Positions 8,869-20,467 are shown, counted from the stretch's first letter. The stretch: 64,000 nt of DNA from Plantago ovata (GCA_028274465.1 CM051458.1:16321566-16385565); one strand, 5' to 3'. Numbers and translations: made by a program. The notes: a model not told the origin generated them from the letters alone.

Positions 8869-10922
8869 AACTCGAGGAAATCCAAGAACAAGAAGATAAC
8901 ATTGAGGTTAATGAGTTGTCAAATGGTTATGACAATGATTCAGTGGGAGCTCAAGGAGGATCTTATGGCTCGAGCACATCTTTGGGAAGATATCTGCCAG
9001 CCACTGGGAGCATTTTAGGAAATTTGACTAATTCCCAAAATGCCCCTACCAAGTCGACATTGACTGAACCGACTGGAACGGTTCAACAGGTCATGTCGGA
9101 ACCAATTCCACAGGATACAGTTGCAGCCGTTGCACCTGAACCACGTGCAACTGTTGCATCTGACCCGCCTTCAACTGTTCAACAGATTGAACAAGTTGAA
9201 CCATCTCACAATCAGGATATACAACCAGTAGAACCAAACAAACCCGCACTCCGTCGGTCTAAAATGTTAGAAGTGAGAGCTTCCAAGAAGATAAGTTTAC
9301 TCTTGGAAGATGACAAGTTTGAACTTGACTTATCTCACAAACATGACCCTAAGACTTACAAAGAAGCAATGTTGGACATTGATTCAAGAAGGTGGCAAGA
9401 AGCCATGAAATCCGAAATAGACTCAATGTATGAGAATCAAGTATGGGACTTGGTTGATGCACCAGAAGGGGTTAGACCTATCGGTTGCAAATGGATTTTC
9501 AAGAGGAAAACAGATGTTGATGGCAACATATAGACATACAAGGCTAGGCTGGTGGCGAAAGGTTATAGTCAACGATATGGTATCGATTATGACGAAACTT
9601 TTTCAGCAGTAGCCAAGCTTAAGTCTATTCGAATTTTACTTGCTATAGAAGCATACTATGATTATGAGATTTGGCAAATGGATGTGAAAACTGCTTTCCT
9701 TAACGGAAATCTCGAGGAAGAGGTGTATATGATACAACCTGAAGGTTTTACATCTAAGTCAAATCCCAAATTAGTTTGCAAGCTGAAGAGATCCATTTAT
9801 GGACTAAAGCAAGCCTCAAGGAGTTGGAATATTCGCTTTGATGAAGTAGTCAAATCGTTTGACTACATCAGATGTGCGGAAGATCCATGCGTTTATGTTA
9901 AACGCAGCGATGCTGGAATTGTTTTCATGGTTATATATGTTGATGACATATTAATCATGGGAAACAATGTCCAAATGTTACTATCCACAAAGGAGTGGTT
10001 ATCTAAGACTTTCTCGATGAAAGACTTAGGTGAAGCCTGTTACATTCTTGGAATCAAAATCCATAGGGATAGATCCCTAAGATTGTTAGGGTTGTCACAG
10101 TCTACATATGTCGAAAAAATAGTGAAACGCTTTAATATGGATGGATCCAATAAAGGTTTCTTTCCAGTTAGACATGGCGTCGCTCTCACTACGAAGGATA
10201 GTCCTTCTACTGATGAGGAGATCGAACACATGAAAAAAGTCCCATATGCATAAGCTATTGGATCTATCATGTATGCCATGAACTGTACATGGCCAGATGT
10301 GGCCTATGCACTTAGCTGTACATGTCGACACCAACAGAATCCAGGTATTAAACAATGGACGGCTGTGAAAGCAATTCTTAAGTATCTCAGAAGAACTAAA
10401 GATTCCTTTCTTGTATATGGTGGACAACAAGAGCTGCGAATGAGTGGTTATGTCGATGCTGGTTTCCAATCGGACCCAGACGACTACAAATCACAAACTG
10501 GGTATGTGTTTACACTCAATGGTGGAGCCGTGACTTGGAAGAGTTCAAAGCAATCCACCTTGGTTGATTCTACGACCGAATCCGAGTACATTGCTGCTGC
10601 AGAAGCCTCAAAGGAGGTTGTCTGGATTTCAGAATTCCTAAAGGAACTAGGGGTAGTTCCTAATAGTAGTCCTATAACGGTCTACTGCGACAACGAAGAC
10701 GCTGTTGCACAAGCAAAGGAACCAAGATCCACTAACAAGAATAAGCATGTACCTAGGAAGTATCATCTAATTAGAGAGATGATAGCTAGAGGAGAAGTAT
10801 CTATAGAACGAGTTTCCACTGAGGAAAATGTGGCAGATCCTTTCACCAAAGTGTTGAACATTGACAAACATGTTAGACATTTCAACAACATAGGTGTTAG
10901 ACACGTAGGTGATTGGCTCTAG
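8869..10922 (+). pseudogene. pol: Angela-1 pol: reverse transcriptase and RNase H with two stops
   Basis: One frame from about 8890 to 10922 broken by TAG (9531-9533) and TAA (10251-10253). Before the first stop are a low-complexity linker and WQEAMKSEIDSMYENQVWDLV. After it come KARLVAKGYSQRYGIDYDETF, QMDVKTAFLNGNLEEEVYM (first catalytic Asp) and IYVDDILIMGN (YVDD). RNase H has GYVDAGFQSD, STTESEYIAAAEASKE and DNEDAVAQAKEP with the expected acidic residues, and ends VADPFTKVL. The first stop stands where Angela-2 has Gln, so CAG to TAG by C-to-T change is likely, as expected for methylated DNA. Confidence 0.9.
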
Positions 10923-10923
10923 G

Positions 10924-10936
10924 ACAAGTGGGAGAT
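10924..10936 (+). other. Polypurine tract of Angela-1
   Basis: ACAAGTGGGAGAT lies between the pol stop and the LTR start TGAAAGTA. Angela-2 has the equivalent CAAGTGGGAGAT on the minus strand at 35208-35219. Confidence 0.75.
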
Positions 10937-12261
10937 TGAAAGTATATATGTCCTAGAGACAACATACGATGGACACGATATGTACTTGATCACATTCAGT
11001 TATTGTTATTTATTTATGTTCATTTATCTATACATTATTAAATACAATTGGCATTACATTTTTATGAATATATTATTTGGTTGTTTGAATTATTCGATAA
11101 AATGTTCCCAAGGACTTAAGGTAATTAATCACCAAGTTAGTGGGAGCTTGTGTGTGAATAATTAAGTCCTAAAATAAGCCACTAGCTGAAGGTCATTGAG
11201 ATACGAGATATCAATGATGCGATTGAAGCTAGCATATGTTGCATTAGATCCTTCGAGGATGTAGTAGGTCTCACTGCTACGAATGAACTTGGTTATTCAT
11301 AATGAACATGTGCACACTTTGGAGAGTGTTGGCATACCCGACCGAGAAACCATTTGGTAAAGCTATTTAAGTGTCTATGGTAGTATCGGTGTGTAGGGTG
11401 ATGTTAGTAGTCCTTAGACTTGAGGCCAATACTACATCATATGTGAAATAATGTACTTTGACGATGCGCAACGCTTGCACTCTTAAAGTAGGGTAGATGC
11501 GGCATGCGTTGGGTACATTAGGAAGCATATGGTGTGAGTGATTGGGCCAAGATAGGATTCATTCCTCCGTAATAGATACAAGGAGAGAATACTCACTTCT
11601 CATATTTAGTGCGATCACAAACCGGTGGCCACCCTATGTGAATATGTCAAAATGGTGTTTGGACATAATTCATAGATCGACTAATAAGATTGAGAAACCA
11701 CGAATGGAGTTATTAGAATAGACACATAAGCATATTCTAGACTCATTCGAGTATTCGAGAATGAAGGGACCGTATCATCAAAGTACAATACACTACAGGT
11801 GGTTTGTCTTCCTCACAAACGTTCCTTGCATATTAATATTGTCTGATAAATCGTCTAGGAATTTATTATGACCTTAATTAGATTATTTCTTAGTATGCAA
11901 GGCCCTATGGATCACACTTCAAGGTGGTGTTTCTACAAACAAGCTATGTATATAGGATTAAATATTAATTAGATTAATGTTGAATTGCTATATATAAATA
12001 TAATGGAATTATCGTTAATTAGATTAATATTAATTCATTATATATGGAATATATATTTTAGAAATATACTTAATTGAATTGAATTGGATTTAATTAATTA
12101 ATTGAAGACTTGTACATTTGGACGGGATTAATAATTAGGTCCAAATAAAGAAAGGAGAATAAAATAAATAAATAGAATAGGACCAGGCAGCTGGATCGAC
12201 CCAGTTGCTGGCCGATGGCATGGGGGCAGCGTATGCTGCCCCATATATTCTGTTTATTTAG
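10937..12261 (+). mobile_element. Angela-1 3' LTR, truncated (about 1325 bp)
   Basis: Starts TGAAAGTATATATGTCC, homologous to the first bases of the Angela-2 LTR (TGATAGTGTATATGTCC in that orientation). Only the U3 part is present: it stops after a GC hairpin (ATGGGGGCAGC/GCTGCCCCAT, 12218-12243) that occupies the same place as the GGGTCCC/GGGACCC palindrome in Angela-2 U3. The full Angela-2 LTR is 2106 bp, so about 0.8 kb including the TATA box and U5 is missing. The right junction with SIRE-A shows no target duplication. Confidence 0.75.
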
Positions 12262-13523
12262 TTGACAATGAGCGAAGACATGAGGAGAACTTGGTGAGTA
12301 TTAAAGAAGAAATGTCCAAGCTCACTGCAGCAAGGAATAATTCTTAAGTACAATAGCCTAAGTAAACTTGTTGAAAATTCCAATGAATTTTTCTCTCTAC
12401 ACATTCACCCAATGATGCAATCCATGTCTAAGGGGAAGATAAACAAAGAAAATATTCAAGAAATAAAACCCCTGCTGAAGCGCCATTGATTCTGCCTAGT
12501 CCACCTCCCAGAGAATCTCTTGCTGAAAGAGAGCAATGTTCAAAGAGACGAGCTGAAACAGATTCTGAGAGAAATTCAGCAAATCCGAAAAGGAGAAGAA
12601 CATCTGCTGAAACTCAAGAATACTGTCATACTGAGAGTCATCAAGATCTGAATGAAGATGATGATAATGATGATGACCAAACAATAGCTCAAGCAATAAG
12701 AGCTAGACCAATCACAGCCTTAACTCCTTCTGGCCACTTTAAACATTTCTCTTCTGGCTCAAGATCTTCAGCAAGAGATCAAGAATATGCTAAGTCAAGA
12801 AGAAGAAGGCAAAGACAGGAAGAAAAGAGGCTAGCCAGCATTGCCATTGGCTCTGGCATTGAATACACAAAGACCAGCAATGAGGAAACAACTCAAAATG
12901 TGATAAAAAACCTTCATGGTTGCTGGGTCTTAAAGCTGGAAGATGTGTTGGTCAATGATTTCTTTCCAACTGCTGTACTTAATCAAATGTACACTTGGAT
13001 TGAATTAAAAGTGCAAAGAAAAGAAAGGGATCCTCCTCCCTACCCAAGAAACATTGCTGCAAGATGGCTGAATCTGGAAGTCTTAGTAAGAAGAACATTT
13101 ATTGGCAAGCTAATGAAGCAAGAGCCTGATTTAATCAAACCAATTGATGTTGCTTACTACACTGATCCTTTAACCAAGAAGTCAAAGAAGAAATATGACT
13201 TGATTCCTTATGAGTATTTTTATCGCACTGCCAAGGATCAAGAAAAAGATCTTCTCTGTTTAAGAAAGATTCATGCTAACAAGGGAATTTCATATACACA
13301 ACTTCTCCATGCCAGCAATTGGGGCATGAACTTGTGGGTACTTCACTACAAAGAAATGAATGGTGAATACCATCATTATATTTCCTGCAAGAATGCAAGG
13401 ATCATTCAGCTTGAAGTCCATAAGCTACTTGAAGATTACGAAAAGGACTGTGTTGAATTTTCTGCGCTTGCTGAGAAGAGTGTAAGGGAGATTCTAAGGA
13501 AATCTTCTGCTGGAATAGCTTAA
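12262..13523 (+). pseudogene. SIRE-A third ORF, C-terminal part (345 codons open)
   Basis: Open from 12486 to 13523, uninterrupted, and the best-preserved copy of this ORF's C-terminal part. The N-terminal 12262-12485 piece is in another frame. Features are a Glu/Arg/Lys-rich charged region with a nuclear-signal-like KRRAETDSERNSANPKRRR (residues 20-40), an acidic run NEDDDNDDDQ near 56, a Ser/Arg patch SRRRRQRQEEKR near 104, and a globular C-terminal part (HGCWVLKLEDVLVNDFFP, ARWLNLEVLV, YDLIPYEYF). It matches 32900-33096 plus 43000-43839 in SIRE-B, which shows the uninterrupted reading. No signal peptide or membrane helix is visible, so calling it an envelope gene is not supported. Function unknown. 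Confidence 0.65.
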
Positions 13524-13769
13524 GTCCCTTGTAAAATCTTTGTTTGTTTTTGTTTTCTGATTTTTGTAGTTATCTCTGAACTTTCTTGTAAATTTACTGA
13601 AAGATAACTATCAGCAATAAGCTTTTGACTCTTATTGGTTTTTGATTATGTAATCTACTTATGCTTACTCTTTTATTATTCAAGTATGTTTGCATTATTC
13701 AACTGATTTATTCAACATCAGAAACCTCTAAAAGGGTAACAATTAATTTGGCCATGGATTGCTAACATC
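13524..13769 (+). other. SIRE-A 3' untranslated spacer
   Basis: T-rich non-coding spacer between the third ORF and the polypurine tract; near-identical to 43840-44087 of SIRE-B. Confidence 0.6.
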
Positions 13770-13784
13770 AAAAAGGTGGAAATT
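13770..13784 (+). other. Polypurine tract of SIRE-A
   Basis: AAAAAGGTGGAAATT directly before the LTR start TGTTAGGAAACTTG. SIRE-B has AAAAAGGGGGAAATT at 44088-44102, so this copy carries a T in the G run. Confidence 0.75.
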
Positions 13785-14404
13785 TGTTAGGAAACTTGTA
13801 ATTTTGATGAGCAAATAACCATGATAAATTAAGAAAAGTCCAGTAACTAGTACTCCTAAGTTCATAGGATTTTAGAATTTTAAGGACATTGTAAAAGAGG
13901 ACCCTTTGCGGAAGACTTAGTGTAGGTACTAGTTAGGTGCTTTAGTATTTGCTGACGATGTACTTTGTTTACACAAACGAACTATTGAAGCACTAGAATC
14001 GTTAAGAAACTTGAACAATTCGAAGACTGAAGACTAAAGAAGATTTCTGAAGATGGTATCTACAAAGGCACATGTTGCTCAGAAAGTGGAAACTTCAGCA
14101 ACAACTTGCATAAGTGAAAATCTAAATGACAGAGTAGGTTGTGCTTGCTGAAACTGAGACTGACCGCTTGCTGAAAAACATATGTGACCTTCTTGCTGAA
14201 AGTACTTGCATTTGCGCTCCAACGTTCATATTTGAATTACATTCAAATGAACATTAAATGCAAAAGTAAGCATGCGAAGAACATGAAGACTAGAAGACAA
14301 ATAAAGGACGCTGCTGAAAGTACAAAAGCAAGATAGTGACATCTTAAGGAACAAAGCCTTAGAATTTGAAATTCAAATGGCTCCCTTGATTCACTATAAA
14401 TAGA
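13785..14404 (+). repeat. Partial SIRE LTR: duplicated U3 ending at TATA box
   Basis: Starts TGTTAGGAAACTTG and follows the SIRE LTR, with an internal deletion of roughly 50-60 bases near 13940, up to CACTATAAATAGA, the LTR TATA box, where the next full LTR begins. The chromosome therefore carries two U3 regions and two TATA boxes (14391-14401 and 15070-15080) in tandem. Confidence 0.75.
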
Positions 14405-15979
14405 TGTTAGGAAACTTGTAATTTTGATAAGCCATTAACCATGCTAAATTAAGGAAAGTCCAGTAACTAGTACTCTTAAGGTCCATAGAAATTTAGAATT
14501 TTAAGGACATTGTAAAAGAGGAACGTTTGCTGAAGACTTAGTGTAGGTACTAGTTAGGTGCTTTAGTTCCGCTTATGATGTATCTTATTTTCTGAAAAGA
14601 AAAACAACCTATTGAAGCATTTGCTGATGATGTACTTTCTTTACACAAACGAATTATTGAAGCACTAGAACCGTTCAAAAACTTGAAGAATTCGAAGACT
14701 GATGACTAAAGAAGATTTCTGAAGATGGTATCTACAAAGGCACATGTTGCTCATAAAGTGGAAACTTCAGAAACAGCTTGCATAAGTGAAAATCTATATG
14801 ACAGAGTAGGTTGTGCTTGCTGAAACTGAGACTGACCACTTGCTGAAATACATATGTGACCTCCTCTCCTTGCTGAAAGTACTTGCATTTGCGCTCCAAC
14901 GTTCATATTTGAATTTTATTCAAATGAACATTAAATGCAAAGTAAGCACGCGAAGAACATGAAGACTAGAAGAAAAATAAAGGACGCTGCTGAAAGTACA
15001 AAAGCAAGATAGTGACATCTTAAGGAACAAAGCCTTAGAATTTGAAATTCAAACGGCTCCCTTGATTCACTATAAATAGACGTCATCCGGCAAAGAGTTG
15101 AAGTGTGTCAACAACGTGATCAAACTCTCACTTGTGCTTAAACACTCAAACCCTTCTATACTCTTTACTTCCATTGATCTGTTCCAAGACTTAAAGCTTG
15201 AAAAAGTACTTGTGAAAAAGTAGAACATTCACGGCTAAGAAATTAGTTAAGTGTTCTTTCTTTCGAACAAGAACAAGTCTTGACACCAGAAACAATCTAA
15301 GTTGTTTACTGCAAAGTATTCAAAGTTTTGTTTCTTAGATTACTTGTTGTAGCTGAATAAGTTATAATCAAGTCATCTCATCCCAAACCTCTCTAACTGA
15401 TAAACACCCTTTTTCAGGCGTGAAATTCAGGGGGAATTTAATCAACCATAGTGTTGCTGATTATAAGTCCCAAGTTTGGTGGAGAACAAGGTTTTGTTCT
15501 CTAGTTAGGTTGGAAACGAAGCAAGTGTGCTTTGGTTTCTGTAGAATCGCTCTAGATAGGTGTTGTAAGGAACCTCAAACTTATCTTAGTGGATTCATTC
15601 CTAGAAAGGACAAAGTGGATTAGTTGAGAGATTACGCCACTCTCAGATACCACTATAAAAGTGTTTGTGTGATTTACTTTACTGCATTTAGTTTTCAACA
15701 AGCATATCTATCTGTACACTGTCACCCGCTCACTTGCTGAAACTCTTACTTACTAAAAAGCACTTATTGCATAAAGACTTCCACACTCTGTTTTTAAGTA
15801 TCAGTAAAACTCGTTACTGAAAAGTAACTAGTACTTGCTGAGAAAGATAAGTATTAGCAAACTCATTACTGATAAAGTAATAAGCCCTTGCTGAGAAAGT
15901 TTTTAAACGACGAAAGTTTGAAAAGACTATTCACCCCCCCCCCCTTCTAGTCTTTTCTTGTTGTTTAAAGGGAACAACA
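14405..15979 (+). mobile_element. SIRE-B 5' LTR (1575 bp)
   Basis: TGTTAGG...CAACA ends. TATA box CTATAAATAG near 15071 after TTGATTCA. The pentamer GCTGA occurs 11 times by my count, mostly as TTGCTGAAA or TTGCTGAGA, where about 1.5 is expected by chance. A run of ten C lies near 15937-15946 close to the 3' end. Confidence 0.85.
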
Positions 15980-15981
15980 AG

Positions 15982-15993
15982 TGGTATCAGAGC
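15982..15993 (+). other. SIRE-B primer binding site (initiator tRNA-Met)
   Basis: TGGTATCAGAGC, complementary to the 3' end of plant initiator tRNA-Met, two bases after the LTR end. Standard for Ty1/copia. Confidence 0.92.
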
Positions 15994-16091
15994 TGGAGGT
16001 TCTTTAACCTTCAGCACTGAACCTACATCCCCTTAGGTGCTTTCCGTAAAACACTCTCACTTGATCAGTTTGGTAGTCTTTTGCTGACAGG

Positions 16092-18460
16092 ATGTCTTTA
16101 GGAGACGCTCCCTTGCTGAAGCTAGAAAACTATGAAAAATGGCGAAACAACATGATGTTACATCTTGAGGCCATTAGTGATGAAATGGTCACTGTCATTA
16201 ATGATGGACCTATCAAGATCATTAAGATTGAGAGAAGCTTTCCTCACAAAACCACGGATCCTACTGGTAAGGAAACTATCTTAGGAGACCCGGTTGACGC
16301 CGCCATTCCAAAACCAAGAGAGGAATGGACTTCCGATGAAGCTAAGAGATTCCGTCTTGATGGCCAAGCAAGAAACATCATCATTCGATCAACTCCACAT
16401 ACTATACAGTGCAAACATTGGGGTGCCAAAACTGCTAAGGAAGCTTGGAAAATGGTTCAAGATCTTTGTGCTGGATCTGACAAAACCAAGGAAAACAAAC
16501 TCGAAGACTTGGACTTCAGATTCACAGCTCTAGTAAGTGAGATGGCTGCCTTAGGAGTTGGAACTCTTTACTCAGATTCTAAGAAGGTGAAAACCATTAT
16601 CAGAAGTCTGAACCAAGAATGGATTCATACTCAGAATTTCTACTACAATCAAGGAATACCAAACATCACACCTACAGAGTTTTTCTCTCATCTTGCTACT
16701 GTCAACTACGAGACCAAGCAAAGAGAAAATGTGTTTGCTGAAAAATTGCAAAACATTGCTCTTGCTGCAAAGTCGTCATCTTCTGAAAAGAAGAATGATA
16801 AAGAGCCCGCTGATGAAAATGCTTTAGTTGTTAAAAACATGAAGAAATTCATCAGTAAGGAACTTGAAAGGCGAAAAGCAAAAGAGAAGCTGAAAAAGCA
16901 TCTTGGTAACAACTACCATAAATACAAGAATGAGGCTAGCACGCTGAACAAGCAGGCTCAGCAAGCAAATTCCTCTGAAGAACCAGCAGTTGGAAATGAT
17001 CTCTGCTTTTACTGGAAAATGCTTGGACACTTCAAAGCAAATTGTCCTTTGCTGAAAGGTAAATCTGCTGAAAAGAAGAAGAAGTTCAAAAGGGCTTTTA
17101 TTGCTGAAGAAAAGAAGATGTTTCAAGCAAAAATCGATGCGTTGTGCATTGATACCAGCTCCGAAGACAGTGAGGTAGAAAGCTCAGACACTGAAGAAGA
17201 AGAAGCCACTCTTGACGTAGAGACTGGCAAGGAAGTTTGTGGAATAGCTATGGAAGCTTATCCAGATGTGTCAAACTACGAATTCTGCCTCATGGCCGGT
17301 CAGGTAAACAGTTCTACCTCTGACTCTGACTCAGAAAGTGAAGATGAGATTGACCTTGACAGAATTCAAGGAGAAATCGAAAGATTTGAGAAAACTCTGA
17401 GCAAACAGCAAGAGAAACTATAGAATGCTGAAACTCTGACCAAGCAAACTAATGAAAACTACGTATTGCTGAAGGAAGAGACAGAAAAGAAAGATGCTAA
17501 AATATTGCATTTCAAGAAGTTGATTGCTGAAGCTACAAAGAAGAATTCTCAGATAGCAATAGAATTGGAAGAATATCAGTCCTCAATTCTAAAGTTACTT
17601 GCTGAAATACAAGAGATGAAAAAGATGAAAATCAATTTCAAATCTTATGCTGATGCAAGTAATACGCTGACTGAACTAAACTCTTATATGAGAGATTTAT
17701 CTCAGAAAGAAGGTTTAGGTGCAACGTATGAAGGTGATGACGTAATAATCTTGAGTAAAGACAAATCACCAATTACCTTTGTACGCGCAGCTGATAGTGG
17801 TCAACCAGAACTCTATCAGATTGGTCAATCTAAGATTGCTGAAAAATGCAATCAAGTACCTACGATCGTAAAGCCCGCTGTTGCTACTCAAAGTAACAAG
17901 ACTTTAAGAGGAAAACAGGTTGCTGAAAAGAAAACTGTAAAGAAAAAGGAAGTTGTAAAGAATTCCGCCAAACAAGTTGCTGAAAAGCAATTTATTAAGT
18001 CAAAACGCAAGATTACTAAAAGTAATCAGAAGACCTTTGCTGACAAACCTGAATCAAGTAAGGTTGTTGAGACAAAAACTCAGCATTCTCCAAAAGTGGA
18101 CTCGGTTTCAAAACCAAGCAAAGTCAACTTTTTCATGAGTATAAGCAAAGTCAGCAAAGATACTTCAAAGAGATGAACAAAACCGAGCCTAAGAGTTCTG
18201 ACAAGACTCAAAACGCTAGGGCTAGAAGGAACCTTGCTAGAAAAGAACTTACTGAAAAGTATGTTCAGCAAAAAGGTCAACCGAGCAAGACACCACATCA
18301 GAAAGTGGATTTGATCAGCACGAATCAAAAGTCTTTCGGCTCAAAACCTCCTAGTTCCTTAACAAGTAGAAAACAAGTCAAAATTGAAAAACTTAAGACT
18401 TGGGTTTCCACTGGACGCATTCTTGAACATGTTAATGGACATCCAATATTGGATAATTAA
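16092..18460 (+). pseudogene. gag: SIRE-B gag (capsid, knuckle, long coiled-coil tail)
   Basis: Starts MSLGDAPLLKLENYEKWRNNM 99 bases after the primer site. The capsid domain (UBN2 type) spans residues 10-240, with WKMVQDLCAGSDKTKENKLEDLDFRFTAL near 120. The CCHC knuckle near 305 reads CFYWKMLGHFKANC: the second Cys is Trp, while SIRE-C keeps CFYCKKPGHFKSNC. An acidic stretch (SSEDSEVESSDTEEEE) and a coiled-coil follow. A TAG at 17421-17423 interrupts the frame, which continues to 18176; after a frameshift 18173-18460 carries a Lys-rich tail. About 790 residues in all, unusually long for copia Gag but in keeping with Sireviruses. Knuckle loss alone should harm RNA packaging. Confidence 0.85.
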
Positions 18461-18465
18461 CTTGT

Positions 18466-18985
18466 TTGCTCTTGATTGTGCAGACTTCAGCCACGGAGAC
18501 AAACAATGCAATCTGGCACTTTGACAGTGGTTGTGGAAAACACATGATGGGCAACAAGAATAACCTTATAAACTATAGACGGTGGTCTAAAGGTCCAACA
18601 ATAAGGTTTGCTGGTGGAGGCTCTGGTTCTACAAAAGGTTATGGTGACGTGAAGTTAGGATGCATTACCATTTCGGGAGTTCTTTATGTCAAAAATCTTA
18701 AGTTTAACCTTTTCAGCATGAGTCAATTCCCTGATAAAGGTTACTTCATCAAAATCAAAAGTGATTGTAAACTTATAGACTTTGAGACAAAGAAGGTTAT
18801 TATGGTTGCTAGAATATCATGAGGTTTGTACACTGTAGATTGGTCTTCAGCAATCGTTGAAAAATGCCTTGTCTTAGATCACGATTGCCTTGCTGAAAAA
18901 GCATGGTTATGGAATAAACGAACAAGTCACCTAAACTTCAAGACGCTGAATAAGCTGTCTAAAAAGGCACTTGTAGTTGGATTAC
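18466..18985 (+). pseudogene. pol: SIRE-B protease and GAG-pre-integrase, cut by Athila-2
   Basis: IWHFDSGCGKHMMGN carries the protease active site (D-S-G, the copia variant of D-T/S-G) near residue 19. RFAGGGSGSTKGYGDVKLG, VLYVKNLKFNLFSMSQF and a stop (TGA at 18820-18822) follow. The GAG-pre-integrase WLWNKRTSHLNFKTLNKLSKKALVVGL ends exactly at the Athila-2 LTR. SIRE-C, at 47409-48125, shows the reading without the insertion: it continues past VVGL into the HHCC zinc region. The rest of integrase and all of reverse transcriptase are missing on the far side of Athila-2. Confidence 0.85.
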
Positions 18986-20160
18986 TGATGAACGTGTATT
19001 TTACACCTTCAATCGAGTCTTTTTTCACCTATTTTGCTATCCTCTATGTTAATTTAGCTATATTATAGTGCATTTTATTAGAATAGTGTCACATTTCCCT
19101 TTAGTTTGCATTTTACAGGTTTTAGGTGAAAAACGTGGTTTTCCGGGCAATTATATTGAAGAGAACGAAGAATTGGTGTTCCAATGACATTTTTGGAGTA
19201 TCTAGAAGATTCCGGATGGAATTTGAAGTCTAGGGGTCGAGTTTGAAGGCTTAAAGGTCACTAGAAGGCAAAAACCTAGTCCGAAAAAGGAAAAGAAATC
19301 CAAAAATGCGTCAAAAATGCGTCTCTCGCCGACTGGAGCTCCCGGGCGAATGCGGGGCAGTTCGCCCGGTGTGTGTGGCGACTCGCCCCACGCTTGCCGA
19401 ACTTCTATATATAATTGTTGTTTCTCTACGTTTTTTCATACTTTCTCAGACCTTTTTTCATACCTTTCTCATTAGTTTTAGGGAGGAATTCTCCAGAGCC
19501 TGTTCTGGGAATTCTTAGCATAGGAGACAATTTTTCTTATCAATTTGGAGCTTGTGAGATCGCGATTCTTCGGAGATTGACAACCTTCGTCGGTAACATT
19601 ATATCTCAGATTTTTCTATTTATATTTTATATCTTTCAGCATGTTTTCATTCAATCTTTCTATGATTTCTGTTGATTGCATGACATCTATGAGTAGCTAA
19701 ATCTATTGTTGGTGATAGTATGTGATTTCTTAGCGAAGGGTTATTAATTATGCATGATGGCGGTAATGCGAATCAGACTTTGAGTTATTGCTTTATTTCT
19801 TTGATCTATCTAAGCCCTCTATCTTCGTAGTGTTGAATAAAATGGAACACATTAAACAATTCATGATCTTAGATCTCTATGCAAAACGATCGAGTACTTC
19901 ATGCATGGTTATTAACCTGCTATGCTTTGAATGATCATACTATCACTAACTTCCATTATCTTGATAAGAAAAACCTGTGCTAAGTCGTCTGTTGATTTTA
20001 TAGTTTAAGTTAAATTAGATAAAGCTAGTTATAGTCCTTAGAGATCGACACTCGAGGTTATTTTACTGCTACACTACGGTTTTCGTTGTAGTTGTGAATT
20101 GCCTTTGGCTAAAAACAAATTTATTTGATTAATTTGAATCTGACAAATTCCGGTTCATCA
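18986..20160 (+). mobile_element. Athila-2 5' LTR (1175 bp)
   Basis: TGATGAACG...GTTCATCA. GC palindromic modules at 19334-19391 (GGGCGAATGC, GGGGCAGTTCGCCC, GGCGACTCGCCCC) lie just upstream of TATA box TTCTATATATAAT (19403-19415). More degraded palindromes than in the 3' LTR. Confidence 0.85.
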
Positions 20161-20163
20161 AAT

Positions 20164-20181
20164 TGGCGCCGTTGTCGGGGA
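20164..20181 (+). other. Athila-2 primer binding site (tRNA-Asp)
   Basis: TGGCGCCGTTGTCGGGGA, three bases after the LTR end. This is the primer complement typical of Athila elements (tRNA-Asp) and supports the family call. Confidence 0.85.
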
Positions 20182-20467
20182 CTATACATTTTTTCTGTTT
20201 AGCTTTTATATATTTTCAGCATTCAATTCCTAGTTTTAGTAGTTTTTATTTTTTCTATTTGATCTCTCTGATACTCCTTTCTTAGCTTGTTACAGATAGT
20301 GTATGTGAAGTACACGATCTAGGGGAATACCGCTTGCTGAACCAATCGTTGAAATCGACAGAGTCTACCACCAGAGAAGGCGATTACTTCGACGACGTGA
20401 ACTAGAGGAAGTAGAGGATACCAATTTCTCTGAATCTCTACACAGTTTTTTTAAGGAAATCGTCTTA

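Larger units (their letters stand above)
5508..12261 (+). mobile_element. Angela-1: Ty1/copia retrotransposon lacking 5' LTR
   Basis: A plus-strand copia element with leader, gag, protease, integrase, reverse transcriptase, RNase H, polypurine tract and part of a 3' LTR. Copia order (integrase before reverse transcriptase) is clear. The LTR start (TGAAAGTATATATGTCCTAGAGACA) resembles Angela/BARE-type LTR starts, so that lineage is proposed. The left side joins the Athila-1 LTR inside the leader; the right side joins SIRE-A at about 12261 with no recognisable LTR end. It is homologous to Angela-2 on the other strand but clearly diverged from it. Confidence 0.8.
12262..14404 (+). mobile_element. 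SIRE-A: 3' fragment of a Sirevirus-like element
   Basis: Contains the end of the third ORF, a polypurine tract and the first 620 bases of an LTR. The start (GACAATGAGCG) matches 32680 onward in SIRE-B. It abuts the complete 5' LTR of SIRE-B head to tail, so the two share a tandem arrangement. Neither end has a target duplication, which points to recombination rather than a simple insertion. Confidence 0.75.

Noticed and set aside
12241..12262. Natural right end of the Angela-1 LTR at TTGACA
   Set aside because: The LTR should end in CTTACA-like sequence as in Angela-2 and be about 0.8 kb longer; no target duplication is seen, so truncation is more likely.
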